The position numbers were made by a program, and so were the translations under genes. From Rhizobium sp. P40RR-XXII (GTDB lineage Bacteria > Pseudomonadota > Alphaproteobacteria > Rhizobiales > Rhizobiaceae), in the NCBI RefSeq assembly GCF_012641405.1, contig NZ_JABAII010000024.1, positions 37,627 through 101,626 on the forward strand: DNA of 64,000 bases. The letters run 5' to 3'. Below the pieces are notes generated by a model. The model did not search any database, had not been told where the DNA came from, and worked only from the letters and a program-made list of their open reading frames with translations. Shown here in pieces: positions 25,147 to 34,316 of this stretch (position 1 is its first letter; each line of letters begins with the position of its first letter).

Positions 25147-26313
25147 ATGACCGCCTGGAAGCAGCTTTTCTTGTCTTTTCTCTTGCTGGCGGCAGGCATT
25201 GTTGCCGTCGTGGCTCTTGTGCCCAGCGCCGCCGGTCTGTTGCAGAAGGTCGGTATTCCCGAGACGATTGTGGCGGCAATCACGCGCGACCAAGATGCCA
25301 AGGCGGAGAAGAGCGGCGACACGGCCAATGACGGCGCGCGGCGCGGCCGGAATGTACCGCTTGTCGTGACGGAAGCCGTCGTCAGCGGCGTCGTCAACGA
25401 TCGCCTCAGCGCGATCGGCACGGGTGACGCCATCCGTTCGGTCGTCGTCATGCCGCAGGCGGCTGGCACGATCCGGGAAATCCTCATCAAGTCCGGTGAC
25501 AGGGTCAAGCAGGGCCAAGTGCTGGCGCGTCTCGACGACGACGAGCAGATCATCGCCCGCGGCCAGGCGGAGGTGGCGCTGAAGAGCGCGGCCGAGAAAT
25601 CCCAACTCTACCGCAACATCAAGTCCAGCGTGTCGCGCATCGATGTTTTCGATGCGGAGATCGCCGAGCAGGGCGCGAAGCTGGCGCTGCAATCGGCGGA
25701 GCTGGCGCTGAAGCGCCGCGATATCGTCGCGCCGATAGACGGCATCGTCGGCATCGTGCCCGTTGTCGTCGGTGACAATGTGACGACGACGACCAATATC
25801 GTGATGTTGGACGATCGCTCGGAAATCCTGGTGGATTACTGGGTGCCGGAGCGCTTCGCCAACACTGTGAAGGTCGATCAGCCGGTGGAAGCGACCTCGG
25901 TCGCGCTGCCGGGACGCGTCTTCTCGGGCGCTGTCGAGGCGGTCGACAATCGCGTCGACGGCGCCAGCCGGACGCTGCGCGTGCGCGCCCGCATCGATAA
26001 TGCCTCCGACGAATTGCGCGCCGGCATGTCTTTCAATGTCGGCATGCGCTTTTCCGGCGAAACCTATCCTTCCGTCGATCCGCTGGCGGTGCAATGGGAT
26101 GGTGCCGGTGCGCATGTCTGGCGCGTCGTCGATGGCAAGTCCTCGAAGGTGCGCGTCAGCATCGTGCAGCGCAATCCGGATGCGGTGCTGGTCAGGGGCG
26201 AACTCTGCAATGGTGATCTCATCGTCATCGAGGGATTGCAGCGCATGACGGAAGGCGGCGACGTTCGCTTTGCCCGTGATGTCGCCGAGGCCAGGGAGGT
26301 CATCACTCAATGA
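25147..26313 (+). CDS. RND efflux periplasmic adaptor (membrane fusion protein)
   Basis: A 388-residue adaptor linking an RND pump to an outer-membrane channel. It has an N-terminal membrane anchor (about residues 5-27, no lipobox Cys), a basic linker, the barrel-sandwich/lipoyl halves (VVVMPQAAGTIREILIKSGDRVKQGQVLARLDD split around a helical hairpin) and the KRRDIVAPIDGIVGIVPVVVGDNV second half, then beta-barrel and proximal domains. Its stop overlaps the permease ATG by 4 bp, so translation is coupled. No outer-membrane factor or regulator gene lies next to it. Confidence 0.92.
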   Translation: MTAWKQLFLSFLLLAAGIVAVVALVPSAAGLLQKVGIPETIVAAITRDQDAKAEKSGDTANDGARRGRNVPLVVTEAVVSGVVNDRLSAIGTGDAIRSVVVMPQAAGTIREILIKSGDRVKQGQVLARLDDDEQIIARGQAEVALKSAAEKSQLYRNIKSSVSRIDVFDAEIAEQGAKLALQSAELALKRRDIVAPIDGIVGIVPVVVGDNVTTTTNIVMLDDRSEILVDYWVPERFANTVKVDQPVEATSVALPGRVFSGAVEAVDNRVDGASRTLRVRARIDNASDELRAGMSFNVGMRFSGETYPSVDPLAVQWDGAGAHVWRVVDGKSSKVRVSIVQRNPDAVLVRGELCNGDLIVIEGLQRMTEGGDVRFARDVAEAREVITQ

Positions 26314-29300
26314 TGACGCAGGGCGATGACACTGCGGATGCCGGCTCGACTGCCGCCAAGCAATCCTTCATGGCGCTGTTCGTGCGCCGGCCCATCCTGG
26401 CGCTGGTCTTCAACACGTTGATGGTCGTTGCCGGCCTTGCCGCCTATTTCGGTGTTGAGGTGCGCGAGCTGCCCGATGTTGACCGTCCCGTCGTGACTGT
26501 TCGAACTATGTTCGATGGCGCATCGCCGCAGACGGTGGATCAGGAGCTGACGAAAATCATCGAAGGGGCCGTTGCCCGCGTCAGCGGCCTGAAATCGGTC
26601 TCTTCCAGCTCGTCCTTCGGTCAGAGCAGGGTGACGCTTGAATTTTCCGATGCGACCGATCTTTCGGTTGCGGCCAACGATGTCCGAGATGCCATCGGCC
26701 GCATCACCGAACAATTGCCTGATCAGGCGGACGCGCCGCAGATCGTCAAGGCGGATTCGGATTCGCAACCGATCATGCGCCTTGCCGTCACCTCCAGTAC
26801 GATGACGATGGACGACCTGACGCAGCTCGTCGACAAGGAGATCACCGACCGGCTGGCCTCCGTCGAAGGCGTCGCCGATGTCGAGCTTTACGGCGATCAG
26901 GAGAAAATCTTCCGCATCGACGTCGACCAGGCTGCCCTCGCCAGCCGAGGCCTCACGATCGGCGATCTGACGACGGCGCTTGCGACCGCCGCGCTCGATG
27001 TGCCGGCGGGATCGCTGAAGAGCGCCCGACAGAATATCGTCGTGCGAGCGACGGCCGCATTGCAGACGCCGGAGGATTTCTCCCGGCTGATCATCAGGAA
27101 TCGCGTGCGGCTCTCCGATGTCGCGACCGTGACGCTCGGGCCGAGAGACGGCACGACTGCGCTGCGCTCGAACGGCGTGCAGGGCGTCGGCCTCGGCATC
27201 ATCCGCCAGGCGCAATCGAATACGCTGAATATTTCCGAAGGCGTCAAAGCCGTCGTTGTGCAACTGTCGAAATCGCTGCCCGAAGGCACGCGCATCGTCG
27301 TCACCAGCGATGACGCCCAGTTCATTCAGGGAGCGATCCACGAGGTCGTGTTGGCGCTTGTCCTGTCGGCGCTGATCGTCACGGTGGTCATCTATCTCTT
27401 CCTGCGCGACTGGCGGGCGACGTTGATCCCGGTCGTCACCATGCCGGTGGCGCTGATCGGCACGCTTGCCGCGCTCTATATGGTCGGCTTCTCGGTCAAT
27501 ATCCTGACGCTGCTCGCAATCGTGCTTGCGACGGGCCTCGTGGTCGACGACGCCATCGTCGTGCTTGAGAACATTGTGCGGCGCAGGGCGGAGAAGATCG
27601 GGCCGCGCGCGGCTGCCGTGCTCGGCGCGCGCGAGGTCTTCTTCGCCGTGATTGCGACGACGGCAACGCTTGCCGCCGTGTTCATTCCGCTGTCTTTCCT
27701 GCCGGGACAGGTGGGGGGCCTTTTCCGCGAATTCGGCTTCGTGCTCGCCTTCTCCGTCGGGCTGTCCTCGATCGTGGCGCTGACGCTCTGCCCGATGCTT
27801 GCCTCGCGCATGCTGACCAAGGAAATGCGCGAGGAACACGGAGTGCTCGGCCGTTTCGGCGAGCTTTTTGCCGGCGTCTATCGCCGCACGCTCCGGGCCT
27901 GTCTCAACGCACCGCTTATCGTCATCGTTTTCTGCGTGATGTTTTCGGCCGCCGCCGTTCTGGCCTTCGTGAATGTCAAAAGCGAGCTGACGCCAAGCGA
28001 GGATCGCGCTATGGTCATGCTGCGTCTCACCACGCCGCAGGGAGCTGGCCTCGATTATACGAAGGATCAGCTGCAGCGTGTCGAGGAGCGTCTGCAGCCG
28101 CTGATGGATAGCGGCGATATCCGCAATATCTACGCAATCTCGGGCATGAACAGCCAGAAGAACAGCGGCTTCATGGTCTTGACCCTCGCGCCATGGAGCG
28201 AGCGCTATCGCACGCAGCAGGACATCGTCACCGATATCAACCGTGCCATGGCCGGCGTGCCGGCGCTTCGCGGCAATGTCATCCAGGCCAACAGCCTTCG
28301 CATCCGCGGCGCCGGCAGCGGCGTGCAGATGGCCCTCATCGGAAACAATCACGAGGCGCTGACCGAGGCGGCTCTCAAGCTCGTTCAGGAGCTCGACAAG
28401 ACGGGGCAGTTCGACACACCGCGGCTCAACAACGAGCCGACGCAGGCCCAGGTCTCCGTCACCATCGATCGGGAGCGGGCGTCCGATCTCGGTATCGATA
28501 TATCGGGGCTTTCGATGGCGCTGCAGTCGTTGCTCGAGGGGCGCTCCGTCGTCGACGTTTTCGTCGCAGGTGAATCCTATCCGGTGCTGCTGACCTCGAC
28601 GATGCGGCCGATCGACGATCCGACAGATCTCGAAAACGTCTATCTGAAGACCGGCGACGGCAAGATCGTGCCGATGTCGGTCATCGCATCGCTGAAAGAG
28701 AATGCCGTCGCGCCGCAATTGACCCGTGAGCAGCAACTGGCCTCGGTTGCGATCACCGCCGGTCTCAAGAGCGGCATGTCGCTCGGACAAGCTGTCGAGG
28801 AAATCACGCGGGTCGCTACACCGCTGTTGCCGCCCGGCGCGCGGTTGATGCCGCTCGCCGAAGCCGCGACACTCGAGGAGAATTCCAGCGGCATGGCACT
28901 CACTTTCGGCTTTGCCATCGTCATCATCTTCCTGGTGCTTGCGGCGCAGTTCGAAAGCGTGCTGTCGTCGCTGATCATCATGTCGACGGTGCCGCTCGGC
29001 CTCGCCTGCGCTGTCTTCGCGCTGGTCATCACAGGATCGAGCCTCAACATCTACAGCCAGATCGGCCTGGTGCTGCTTGTCGGCGTGATGGCGAAGAACG
29101 GCATCCTGATCGTCGAATTCGCCAACCAGCTTCGCGACAAGGGCGAGAGCGTGCGTGAGGCGATCGAAAAAGCCTGTGCGCTGCGTCTGCGTCCGGTCAT
29201 GATGACGATGATCGCGACCATCCTCGGCGGCGTGCCGCTTGTCTTTGCGGAAGGCGCGGGCGCGGAAGCGCGCATTGCGCTTGGCTGGGTAATCGTCGGC

Positions 29301-29465
29301 GGCCTTGGTTTTGCGACGCTGGTCACGCTTTACATCACGCCGGTCGCCTACCTCCTGATTGCCCGCTTTGCAAAGCCGCAGACGCATGAGGAGCAGCGTC
29401 TGCACGACGAAATGTCCGATGCGGCGCTGCGTTCGAAGCTGACCAATCTTCGCGCGGCGGAATAG
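26310..29465 (+). CDS. RND efflux transporter permease (HAE1-like)
   Basis: A 1051-residue proton-driven trimeric inner-membrane pump of the AcrB/MexB/MdtBC superfamily. The N-terminus enters the first helix at RPILALVFNTLMVVAGLAAYF; large periplasmic loops follow helices 1 and 7. The proton-relay segment near LATGLVVDDAIVVLENI (two Asp in helix 4) is intact, and the C-terminal half repeats the fold with LVGVMAKNGILIVEFANQL. It is closer in length and style to the MdtB/MdtC and MexW-like group than to AcrB. Cargo is unknown. An equally long antisense frame is an artefact of its codon bias. Confidence 0.95.
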   Translation: MMTQGDDTADAGSTAAKQSFMALFVRRPILALVFNTLMVVAGLAAYFGVEVRELPDVDRPVVTVRTMFDGASPQTVDQELTKIIEGAVARVSGLKSVSSSSSFGQSRVTLEFSDATDLSVAANDVRDAIGRITEQLPDQADAPQIVKADSDSQPIMRLAVTSSTMTMDDLTQLVDKEITDRLASVEGVADVELYGDQEKIFRIDVDQAALASRGLTIGDLTTALATAALDVPAGSLKSARQNIVVRATAALQTPEDFSRLIIRNRVRLSDVATVTLGPRDGTTALRSNGVQGVGLGIIRQAQSNTLNISEGVKAVVVQLSKSLPEGTRIVVTSDDAQFIQGAIHEVVLALVLSALIVTVVIYLFLRDWRATLIPVVTMPVALIGTLAALYMVGFSVNILTLLAIVLATGLVVDDAIVVLENIVRRRAEKIGPRAAAVLGAREVFFAVIATTATLAAVFIPLSFLPGQVGGLFREFGFVLAFSVGLSSIVALTLCPMLASRMLTKEMREEHGVLGRFGELFAGVYRRTLRACLNAPLIVIVFCVMFSAAAVLAFVNVKSELTPSEDRAMVMLRLTTPQGAGLDYTKDQLQRVEERLQPLMDSGDIRNIYAISGMNSQKNSGFMVLTLAPWSERYRTQQDIVTDINRAMAGVPALRGNVIQANSLRIRGAGSGVQMALIGNNHEALTEAALKLVQELDKTGQFDTPRLNNEPTQAQVSVTIDRERASDLGIDISGLSMALQSLLEGRSVVDVFVAGESYPVLLTSTMRPIDDPTDLENVYLKTGDGKIVPMSVIASLKENAVAPQLTREQQLASVAITAGLKSGMSLGQAVEEITRVATPLLPPGARLMPLAEAATLEENSSGMALTFGFAIVIIFLVLAAQFESVLSSLIIMSTVPLGLACAVFALVITGSSLNIYSQIGLVLLVGVMAKNGILIVEFANQLRDKGESVREAIEKACALRLRPVMMTMIATILGGVPLVFAEGAGAEARIALGWVIVGGLGFATLVTLYITPVAYLLIARFAKPQTHEEQRLHDEMSDAALRSKLTNLRAAE

Positions 29466-29700
29466 GCAGGTTGCGCCCGTACAGGCGTTGCGCTTATTTA
29501 TGGTAAATTAGGCGTTTCGTTTAGCGCTTTTTTAAGCATGTTTGCTAATCATAGCGATATGTAACCGCTGGAGCGAAGGTGTTGTTTTGCCTTGCTCCCC
29601 GTTCGCCGACACGCTCGGCCCGCGCGCATGAGCGCTCGCGGCAAGGTTCCAATGTCTCCTTGTATTTGTTGCGTATTGTTGCGTCCGGAGTTCATGTGCC

Positions 29701-30714
29701 GTGAGTATTTTTTCGACCTTCATCAGGGTCAGTCCCTCTATGAACACAGCACTGGAAGTGCTGAGGGATACCAAGACCAAATTGACCAATGCCGAGCGGC
29801 AGATGTCATCAGGCCTGCGGGTGCAGTCAGTCAAAGACGACGCCACATACTGGAAAATCTCGACTTTGACGCATACCGACGTCGGGGCCATCTCGTCGGT
29901 GCAGGATGCGCTCGGTCTTGCCGTCTCGACCGTCAGCACCGCTTCCACAGGCGTGAGCAGTGCAATCGACGTCGTGACCGAAATCAGGACGAAGCTTGTC
30001 AGCGCCTATGAAACCAGTGTCGACAAGACGAAGCTCAACGACGAGCTTACCCAGCTGAAAGAGCAGTTGCGCAGCGTCGGGGAGTCGGCGACCTTCAATG
30101 GCGTCAACTGGACCGTACTGCAGGACGGAGCGGACCCCACCGCGCCACATGAGGTTCCTGGATCCCTCATTCGCGGTACGAACGGAACCATCACGATCGG
30201 CATGCTGAATTATGAAGGCGTAAGTTCGACGACCGGCCCCATCACCTCGAGCGATGCGCGTTACCTGATAGACGATCAGTCAAGCGGCACCGGCGGTTAC
30301 GGCGTCCTGACCTCGACGGCCTTTGCGACCGAGGCCGGCGCTGCGAAAAACTACGTGCTGCTCAACAGCAAGAACGGCAACACCAGCGGCCAGGTGGAGA
30401 TCTCGCTCGATGCGAATACGACGCAAGGCTCTATCGCCGACATGGTCAACACCGTGACGGGAATGCTGAACCAGCTCCAGACGATCGGATCCGCCTTCGG
30501 TTCACTCGAATCGCGCATCAATCTCCAAACCGAGTTCGCCAAGAACCTCAGCGATTCCTTGACCAGCGGTGTCGGCAAGCTCGTGGATGCCGATATGGAG
30601 CAGCAGTCGAGTAAGGTTCTGGCGCTGCAGGCCCAGCAGCAGCTCGGATTGCAATCGCTCTCGATTGCCAATGCGAGCTACAATACGGTTCTGCAGCTCT
30701 TCAAGAGCTTTTGA
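29701..30714 (+). CDS. Flagellin homologue, outside any flagellar cluster
   Basis: A 337-residue flagellin. The N-terminal D0/D1 helices (TALEVLRDTKTKLTNAERQM, then VKDDATYWKIST) and the C-terminal D1/D0 helices (LVDADMEQQSSKVLALQAQQ, then ANASYNTVLQLF) are complete; the centre (about 130-230) is the variable region. The start is GTG at 29701. Rhizobia often carry extra flagellin genes away from the main fla cluster, contributing minor filament subunits. No other motility gene except the orphan cheW is in the window. The 235-bp upstream region is AT-rich, and the only repeat seen there is CCTTGC/GCAAGG pairing at about 29590-29645. Confidence 0.9.
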   Translation: MSIFSTFIRVSPSMNTALEVLRDTKTKLTNAERQMSSGLRVQSVKDDATYWKISTLTHTDVGAISSVQDALGLAVSTVSTASTGVSSAIDVVTEIRTKLVSAYETSVDKTKLNDELTQLKEQLRSVGESATFNGVNWTVLQDGADPTAPHEVPGSLIRGTNGTITIGMLNYEGVSSTTGPITSSDARYLIDDQSSGTGGYGVLTSTAFATEAGAAKNYVLLNSKNGNTSGQVEISLDANTTQGSIADMVNTVTGMLNQLQTIGSAFGSLESRINLQTEFAKNLSDSLTSGVGKLVDADMEQQSSKVLALQAQQQLGLQSLSIANASYNTVLQLFKSF

Positions 30715-30902
30715 TTTCCGATGGGGTCCGGAGGAGCCGTGTTGATGGACGGCTTCTCATATCCGGATTTCAATCGGCTTCATCAAAAGCTTCCTTCCCG
30801 CCCTATGCACAGGGGATAATGGTCCGAATAAGATTCCTCTTCATGATATCGCCTTAATGCTTCATATCTGCTGCGGCCATCGAACCGGAGAGCGACGATT
30901 CC

Positions 30903-31571
30903 ATGATCAAGAAAATTGCCATTCTTGCCCTAGCGGCAGCCTTTTTGAACGCATGCACCACCACCGATCCCTATACGGGTGAGCAGAAAGTCTCCAATAC
31001 CGCCGGCGGTGCAGCGCTCGGTGCCGGTGTCGGCGCCGTTGCCGGTCTTCTGATCGGCCATTCGCCGGCCTCACGCCGCAATGCCGCGCTGATCGGCGCT
31101 GGCGTCGGTGCGCTCGCAGGCGCCGGTATCGGCAACTACATGGACCAGCAGGAATCCGAACTGCGTGCGCAGCTGCAGGGCACCGGCGTTTCGGTGACCC
31201 GCGCCGGCGACCGCATCATCCTGAACATGCCGTCGGCGATCACCTTTGACATCGACCAGGATGCGATCAAGCCGGAGTTCTTCTCGACACTGAATTCCGT
31301 CGCGATCGTTCTGCGCAAGTTCAACCGCACCCTCATCGACGTCAACGGACATACGGATTCGACCGGCAGCCTGCAGCATAATCAGGATCTGTCCGAACGC
31401 CGCGCCGGATCGGTTGCCTCCTACCTCGGCAGCCAGGGCATCGACCAGCGCCGCATGTCGGCCATCGGCTTCGGCCCGTCGCAGCCGGTCGCATCGAATG
31501 CGAGCGAGGCTGGCCGCGCCCAGAACCGCCGCGTCGAAATCCAGATCGCGCCGATCACGCAGAACGGATAA
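30903..31571 (+). CDS. OmpA-family outer-membrane lipoprotein (YiaD-like)
   Basis: A 222-residue lipoprotein with a lipobox (FLNAC, lipidated Cys at about 18), two glycine-zipper stretches (GAALGAGVGAVAGLLIG and ALIGAGVGALAGAGIG, about 38-76) and a C-terminal OmpA domain that binds peptidoglycan (VNGHTDSTGS...LSERRAGSVASYL...RRVEI). It probably tethers the outer membrane to the cell wall. An AGAGCGACG element precedes the ATG and a strong terminator follows the stop. Monocistronic. Confidence 0.92.
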   Translation: MIKKIAILALAAAFLNACTTTDPYTGEQKVSNTAGGAALGAGVGAVAGLLIGHSPASRRNAALIGAGVGALAGAGIGNYMDQQESELRAQLQGTGVSVTRAGDRIILNMPSAITFDIDQDAIKPEFFSTLNSVAIVLRKFNRTLIDVNGHTDSTGSLQHNQDLSERRAGSVASYLGSQGIDQRRMSAIGFGPSQPVASNASEAGRAQNRRVEIQIAPITQNG

Positions 31572-31587
31572 GTCTTTTTCGACGACG

Positions 31588-31617
31588 ACGGCCGGGTCTC
31601 ACGATCCGGCCGTTTTT
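31588..31617 (+). terminator. Intrinsic terminator of the OmpA-family gene
   Basis: ACGGCCGG (31588-31595) pairs with CCGGCCGT (31606-31613) over a 10-nt loop and runs into TTTTT. It also lies just past the convergent DUF2000 stop. Confidence 0.8.
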
Positions 31618-31630
31618 ATTGTATGACAGA

Positions 31631-32038
31631 TCACGCGTGCATGCTGGCGCCCTTGGTGATCTTGTCGACAATTTTCTTTTCGCCGCGCAGCGCGATGCCC
31701 ACCACCTTGGCGTCCTCCGGCGCGAATTCGGAGAAGACTGCGCGATTGGCGACGTCATGGCCGGTTGAAAACATTTCCTCGATGAAGATGGAAGAAGTAA
31801 CGCCACGCTCCAGCGAACGGCGATGAATGGCGGCAATGTTCTCCGGCTCAGCCGAAAGCACGATAATGGGCTGGATCGACAAAGCATTGTAGACGTTGCC
31901 GGTGCGATCGCGATAGGGTTCGCCGATGATATCGGGATATTGTCCGGCTATGCCTGTCGACAGGAAGGCAGTTACATTCAGCTTCTGCCAGGATTGAAGA
32001 TCGCTTCGCAGCACGATCGCGATTTTGGTATCGAACAT
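31631..32038 (-). CDS. DUF2000 family protein
   Basis: A 135-residue protein covering the whole DUF2000 domain: KIAIVLRSDLQSWQKLNVTAF at the start and GIALRGEKKIVDKITKGA at the end. The fold resembles peptidyl-tRNA hydrolase 2, but the function is unknown. Its start codon is only 14 bp from the AraC-family start on the other strand, so the two share a promoter region inside each other's 5' ends, which fits the regulator controlling this gene. Confidence 0.82.
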   Translation of the reverse strand: MFDTKIAIVLRSDLQSWQKLNVTAFLSTGIAGQYPDIIGEPYRDRTGNVYNALSIQPIIVLSAEPENIAAIHRRSLERGVTSSIFIEEMFSTGHDVANRAVFSEFAPEDAKVVGIALRGEKKIVDKITKGASMHA

Positions 32039-32052
32039 CGGTGGTCACTTTC

Positions 32053-32940
32053 ATGCAGTCTGGGAATGGGACGTTGCGCGAGGATGTAACCGGACAGATC
32101 TTCGAGGGTCTTGAACGTTTGTGCGTGGCGCCCGACGCCAACCGCATCCTGTCCGCGCCGGCCTATCCGGGCATCGAGCGCATTCAGGCTCAGTTTCGGG
32201 GTGATGCATTCGAACTGCACCGGCACGACACCTATGCGCTCGGCGTCACCATGCGGGGCGTGCAGACGTTCCGTTACCGCGGTGAACAGCGCTACAGCCT
32301 GCCGGGACGGGTAATCATCCTTCATCCGGACGAGCTGCATGACGGCGGGGCGGCGACCGAGGACGGGCTCGTCTATCGCATGCTGTATCTGGAACCTTCG
32401 GTGCTGTTTCAATGTCTGGAGGCGGCGCGGATCGGTCTGCCTTTCGTCGATGATCCGATCGTGAGGGATGATCGGCTTGCCGGGTTGTTGCTAGCGGCGC
32501 TCGGCGAGCTTGATCGTAAGCTGGACGACCTCTTCGTCGATGATTTCCTCTCTCGACTGACCGATGGCCTCGTCCAGCATGCCCGCCTGCCGCAGCGGCC
32601 ATTGGGCAGCATTGCCTGGGGGCAGGTGAAAACTGCACGGGACTATCTCGAAGAGCATGTCACGCGCGGCGTGCGCTCTCAGGAACTGGAGCGCATCACG
32701 GGACTTGACCGTTTTGCGCTGGCACGGCATTTCCGCGCCGCGTTTGCCACCAGTCCGCACCGCTTCTTGCTGATGCGGCGGCTGCAGCAGGCAAAGGCGA
32801 TGATCGGCGCGGGCGAGCCGATCGCGGAGGTTGCCGCCGCGACCGGATTTGCCGACCAGAGCCATCTGACCCGGCATTTCAAGAAAGCGTTCGGCATCGC
32901 GCCGGGTGCCTGGAACAATATGGTGCAGAGAGCCGGGTAG
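32053..32940 (+). CDS. AraC family transcriptional regulator with cupin sensor
   Basis: About 295 residues: an N-terminal cupin-like sensor (ELHRHDTYALGVTMRGVQTF, then GRVIILHPDELHDGG) and a C-terminal pair of helix-turn-helices (GLDRFALARHFRAAFATSPHRF and VAAATGFADQSHLTRHFKKAF). I chose the ATG at 32053; a GTG at 32041 is possible. Neither start has a strong ribosome site. AraC proteins of this LysE- or DUF2000-associated type often control one divergent gene; here that is DUF2000. Confidence 0.88.
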   Translation: MQSGNGTLREDVTGQIFEGLERLCVAPDANRILSAPAYPGIERIQAQFRGDAFELHRHDTYALGVTMRGVQTFRYRGEQRYSLPGRVIILHPDELHDGGAATEDGLVYRMLYLEPSVLFQCLEAARIGLPFVDDPIVRDDRLAGLLLAALGELDRKLDDLFVDDFLSRLTDGLVQHARLPQRPLGSIAWGQVKTARDYLEEHVTRGVRSQELERITGLDRFALARHFRAAFATSPHRFLLMRRLQQAKAMIGAGEPIAEVAAATGFADQSHLTRHFKKAFGIAPGAWNNMVQRAG

Positions 32941-32953
32941 CGCCTGCCGGCCG

Positions 32954-33679
32954 TCAATGAACGCCGAGGAACTGCCTGAGTTCCGGCGTCCGGGGATTGG
33001 CAAAGACTTCGCCGGGTTGGCCAATTTCGTGTACGCGGCCCTGGTGCATGAAAACCACGCGCGAGCAGACGTCACGAGCGAATTTCATCTCATGCGTCAC
33101 CATCAGCAGCGTCATGCCTTCGCCCGCCAGCTCGCGCACGACGGCGAGAACTTCCGCCACCAGTTCCGGATCCAGCGCGGAGGTAATTTCATCGCAGAGA
33201 AGTGCGATCGGCTGCATGGCAAGCGCTCTTGCGATGGCGACGCGCTGCTGCTGGCCGCCGGAGAGTTCATCCGGATAGGCATCGAACTTGTGCCCGAGGC
33301 CGACGCGATCGAGCATCCGCCGCGCCATCGCCTCGGCGTCGGCCTTGGCGGTCTTCTTGACGACCATCTGCGACAGCATGACGTTGCGTCCCGCGCTCAG
33401 ATGCGGGAAGAGATTGAATTGCTGGAAGATCATCCCGACCTTTAGCCGGAGCGCCTTCAGGTGCAGGTCGTCAGGCAAAAGCTGTGCGCCGGCCACGGAA
33501 ATCGAGCCGTCATTGATCGTTTCCAGCCCGTTGATGCAGCGCAGCAGCGTCGATTTTCCCGAACCGCTCTTACCGATGATGGCGATGACTTCGCCGGGCT
33601 CGACATCGAGATTGATGCCTTTGAGGACTTCATTGGCGCCGAAGCTCTTGTGGACTTCAGTGATTTCGATGAGCGACAT
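32954..33679 (-). CDS. Polar amino-acid ABC transporter, ATP-binding protein
   Basis: A 241-residue ABC ATPase of the PAAT (GlnQ/HisP) class. It has Walker A GKSGSGKST (about 36-44), Q-loop FQQFNLFPH, signature LSGGQQQRVAIARAL and a Walker B reading LLCDEITSALD (the common Pro after DE is Ile). The ATG at 33679 (MSLIEITEVHKSFG) lies inside the 3' end of the upstream permease gene, a 23-bp overlap. Last gene of a four-gene operon read toward lower coordinates: binding protein, two permeases, ATPase. Confidence 0.95.
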   Translation of the reverse strand: MSLIEITEVHKSFGANEVLKGINLDVEPGEVIAIIGKSGSGKSTLLRCINGLETINDGSISVAGAQLLPDDLHLKALRLKVGMIFQQFNLFPHLSAGRNVMLSQMVVKKTAKADAEAMARRMLDRVGLGHKFDAYPDELSGGQQQRVAIARALAMQPIALLCDEITSALDPELVAEVLAVVRELAGEGMTLLMVTHEMKFARDVCSRVVFMHQGRVHEIGQPGEVFANPRTPELRQFLGVH

Positions 33680-34316
33680 TGAGCTTCCTCTCCAGGATCT
33701 GGCTGCTTTTCGACAGCGGCCAGCACAGGGCGAAATAGATGAGCGCGACGAAGCCATAGACAGTGAACGGCTGGAAGGTCGCATTGGTGATGACGGTGCC
33801 GGCCTTGGACAGTTCGACAAAGCCGATGATGGAGGTCAGGGCCGTGCCCTTGACCACCTGCACGGAGAAGCCGACGGTCGGCGGCACGGCGATGCGCAGC
33901 GCCTGGGGCAAGATGACGTAGCGCATCTGCTGCAGATAGCCCATGCCGAGACTGGCCGAGGCCTCCCATTGCCCCTTAGCGACGGCCTCGACGCAGCCGC
34001 GCCAGATTTCGATCAGAAAGGCCGATGACCAGAGGGTGAGTGCGGCGCCCGCGGCAAGCCATGCCGGCACGTCGATGCCGAACAATCCGAGGCCGAAGAA
34101 GGCAAGGAAGAGCTGCATCAGCAGCGGCGTGCCCTGAAATAGCTCGACAAAGTATTTGACCGCGATGCGGCCGGCCCTGGCCTTTCCGATGCGCAAAAAC
34201 AGCAGGATCGCGCCCACGATGGCGCCCCCGGCGAAGGAGACAAGCGACAGCAATAGCGTCCAGCGTGCGGCCAGAAGCAGGCCGCGCAGGATATCCCATG
34301 TGGTGAACTGGATCAT
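33657..34316 (-). CDS. Polar amino-acid ABC transporter permease
   Basis: A 219-residue inner-membrane permease of the HisMQ family with about five helices. It contains the family signature ELFQGTPLLMQLF and the EAA loop QWEASASLGMGYLQQMRYVILPQALR (split here as EASASLGM and ILPQALR) that docks on the ATPase. It overlaps the first permease by 4 bp and the ATPase gene by 23 bp, so translation is coupled. The two permeases should form a heterodimer. Confidence 0.94.
   Translation of the reverse strand: MIQFTTWDILRGLLLAARWTLLLSLVSFAGGAIVGAILLFLRIGKARAGRIAVKYFVELFQGTPLLMQLFLAFFGLGLFGIDVPAWLAAGAALTLWSSAFLIEIWRGCVEAVAKGQWEASASLGMGYLQQMRYVILPQALRIAVPPTVGFSVQVVKGTALTSIIGFVELSKAGTVITNATFQPFTVYGFVALIYFALCWPLSKSSQILERKLNVAHRNH

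Noticed and set aside
26307..29405. A 1032-codon open frame antisense to the RND permease
   Set aside because: It mirrors the permease exactly, is rich in Arg/His/Asp from reversed GC-biased codons, has no recognisable domain and no ribosome site. It is a shadow of the real gene.
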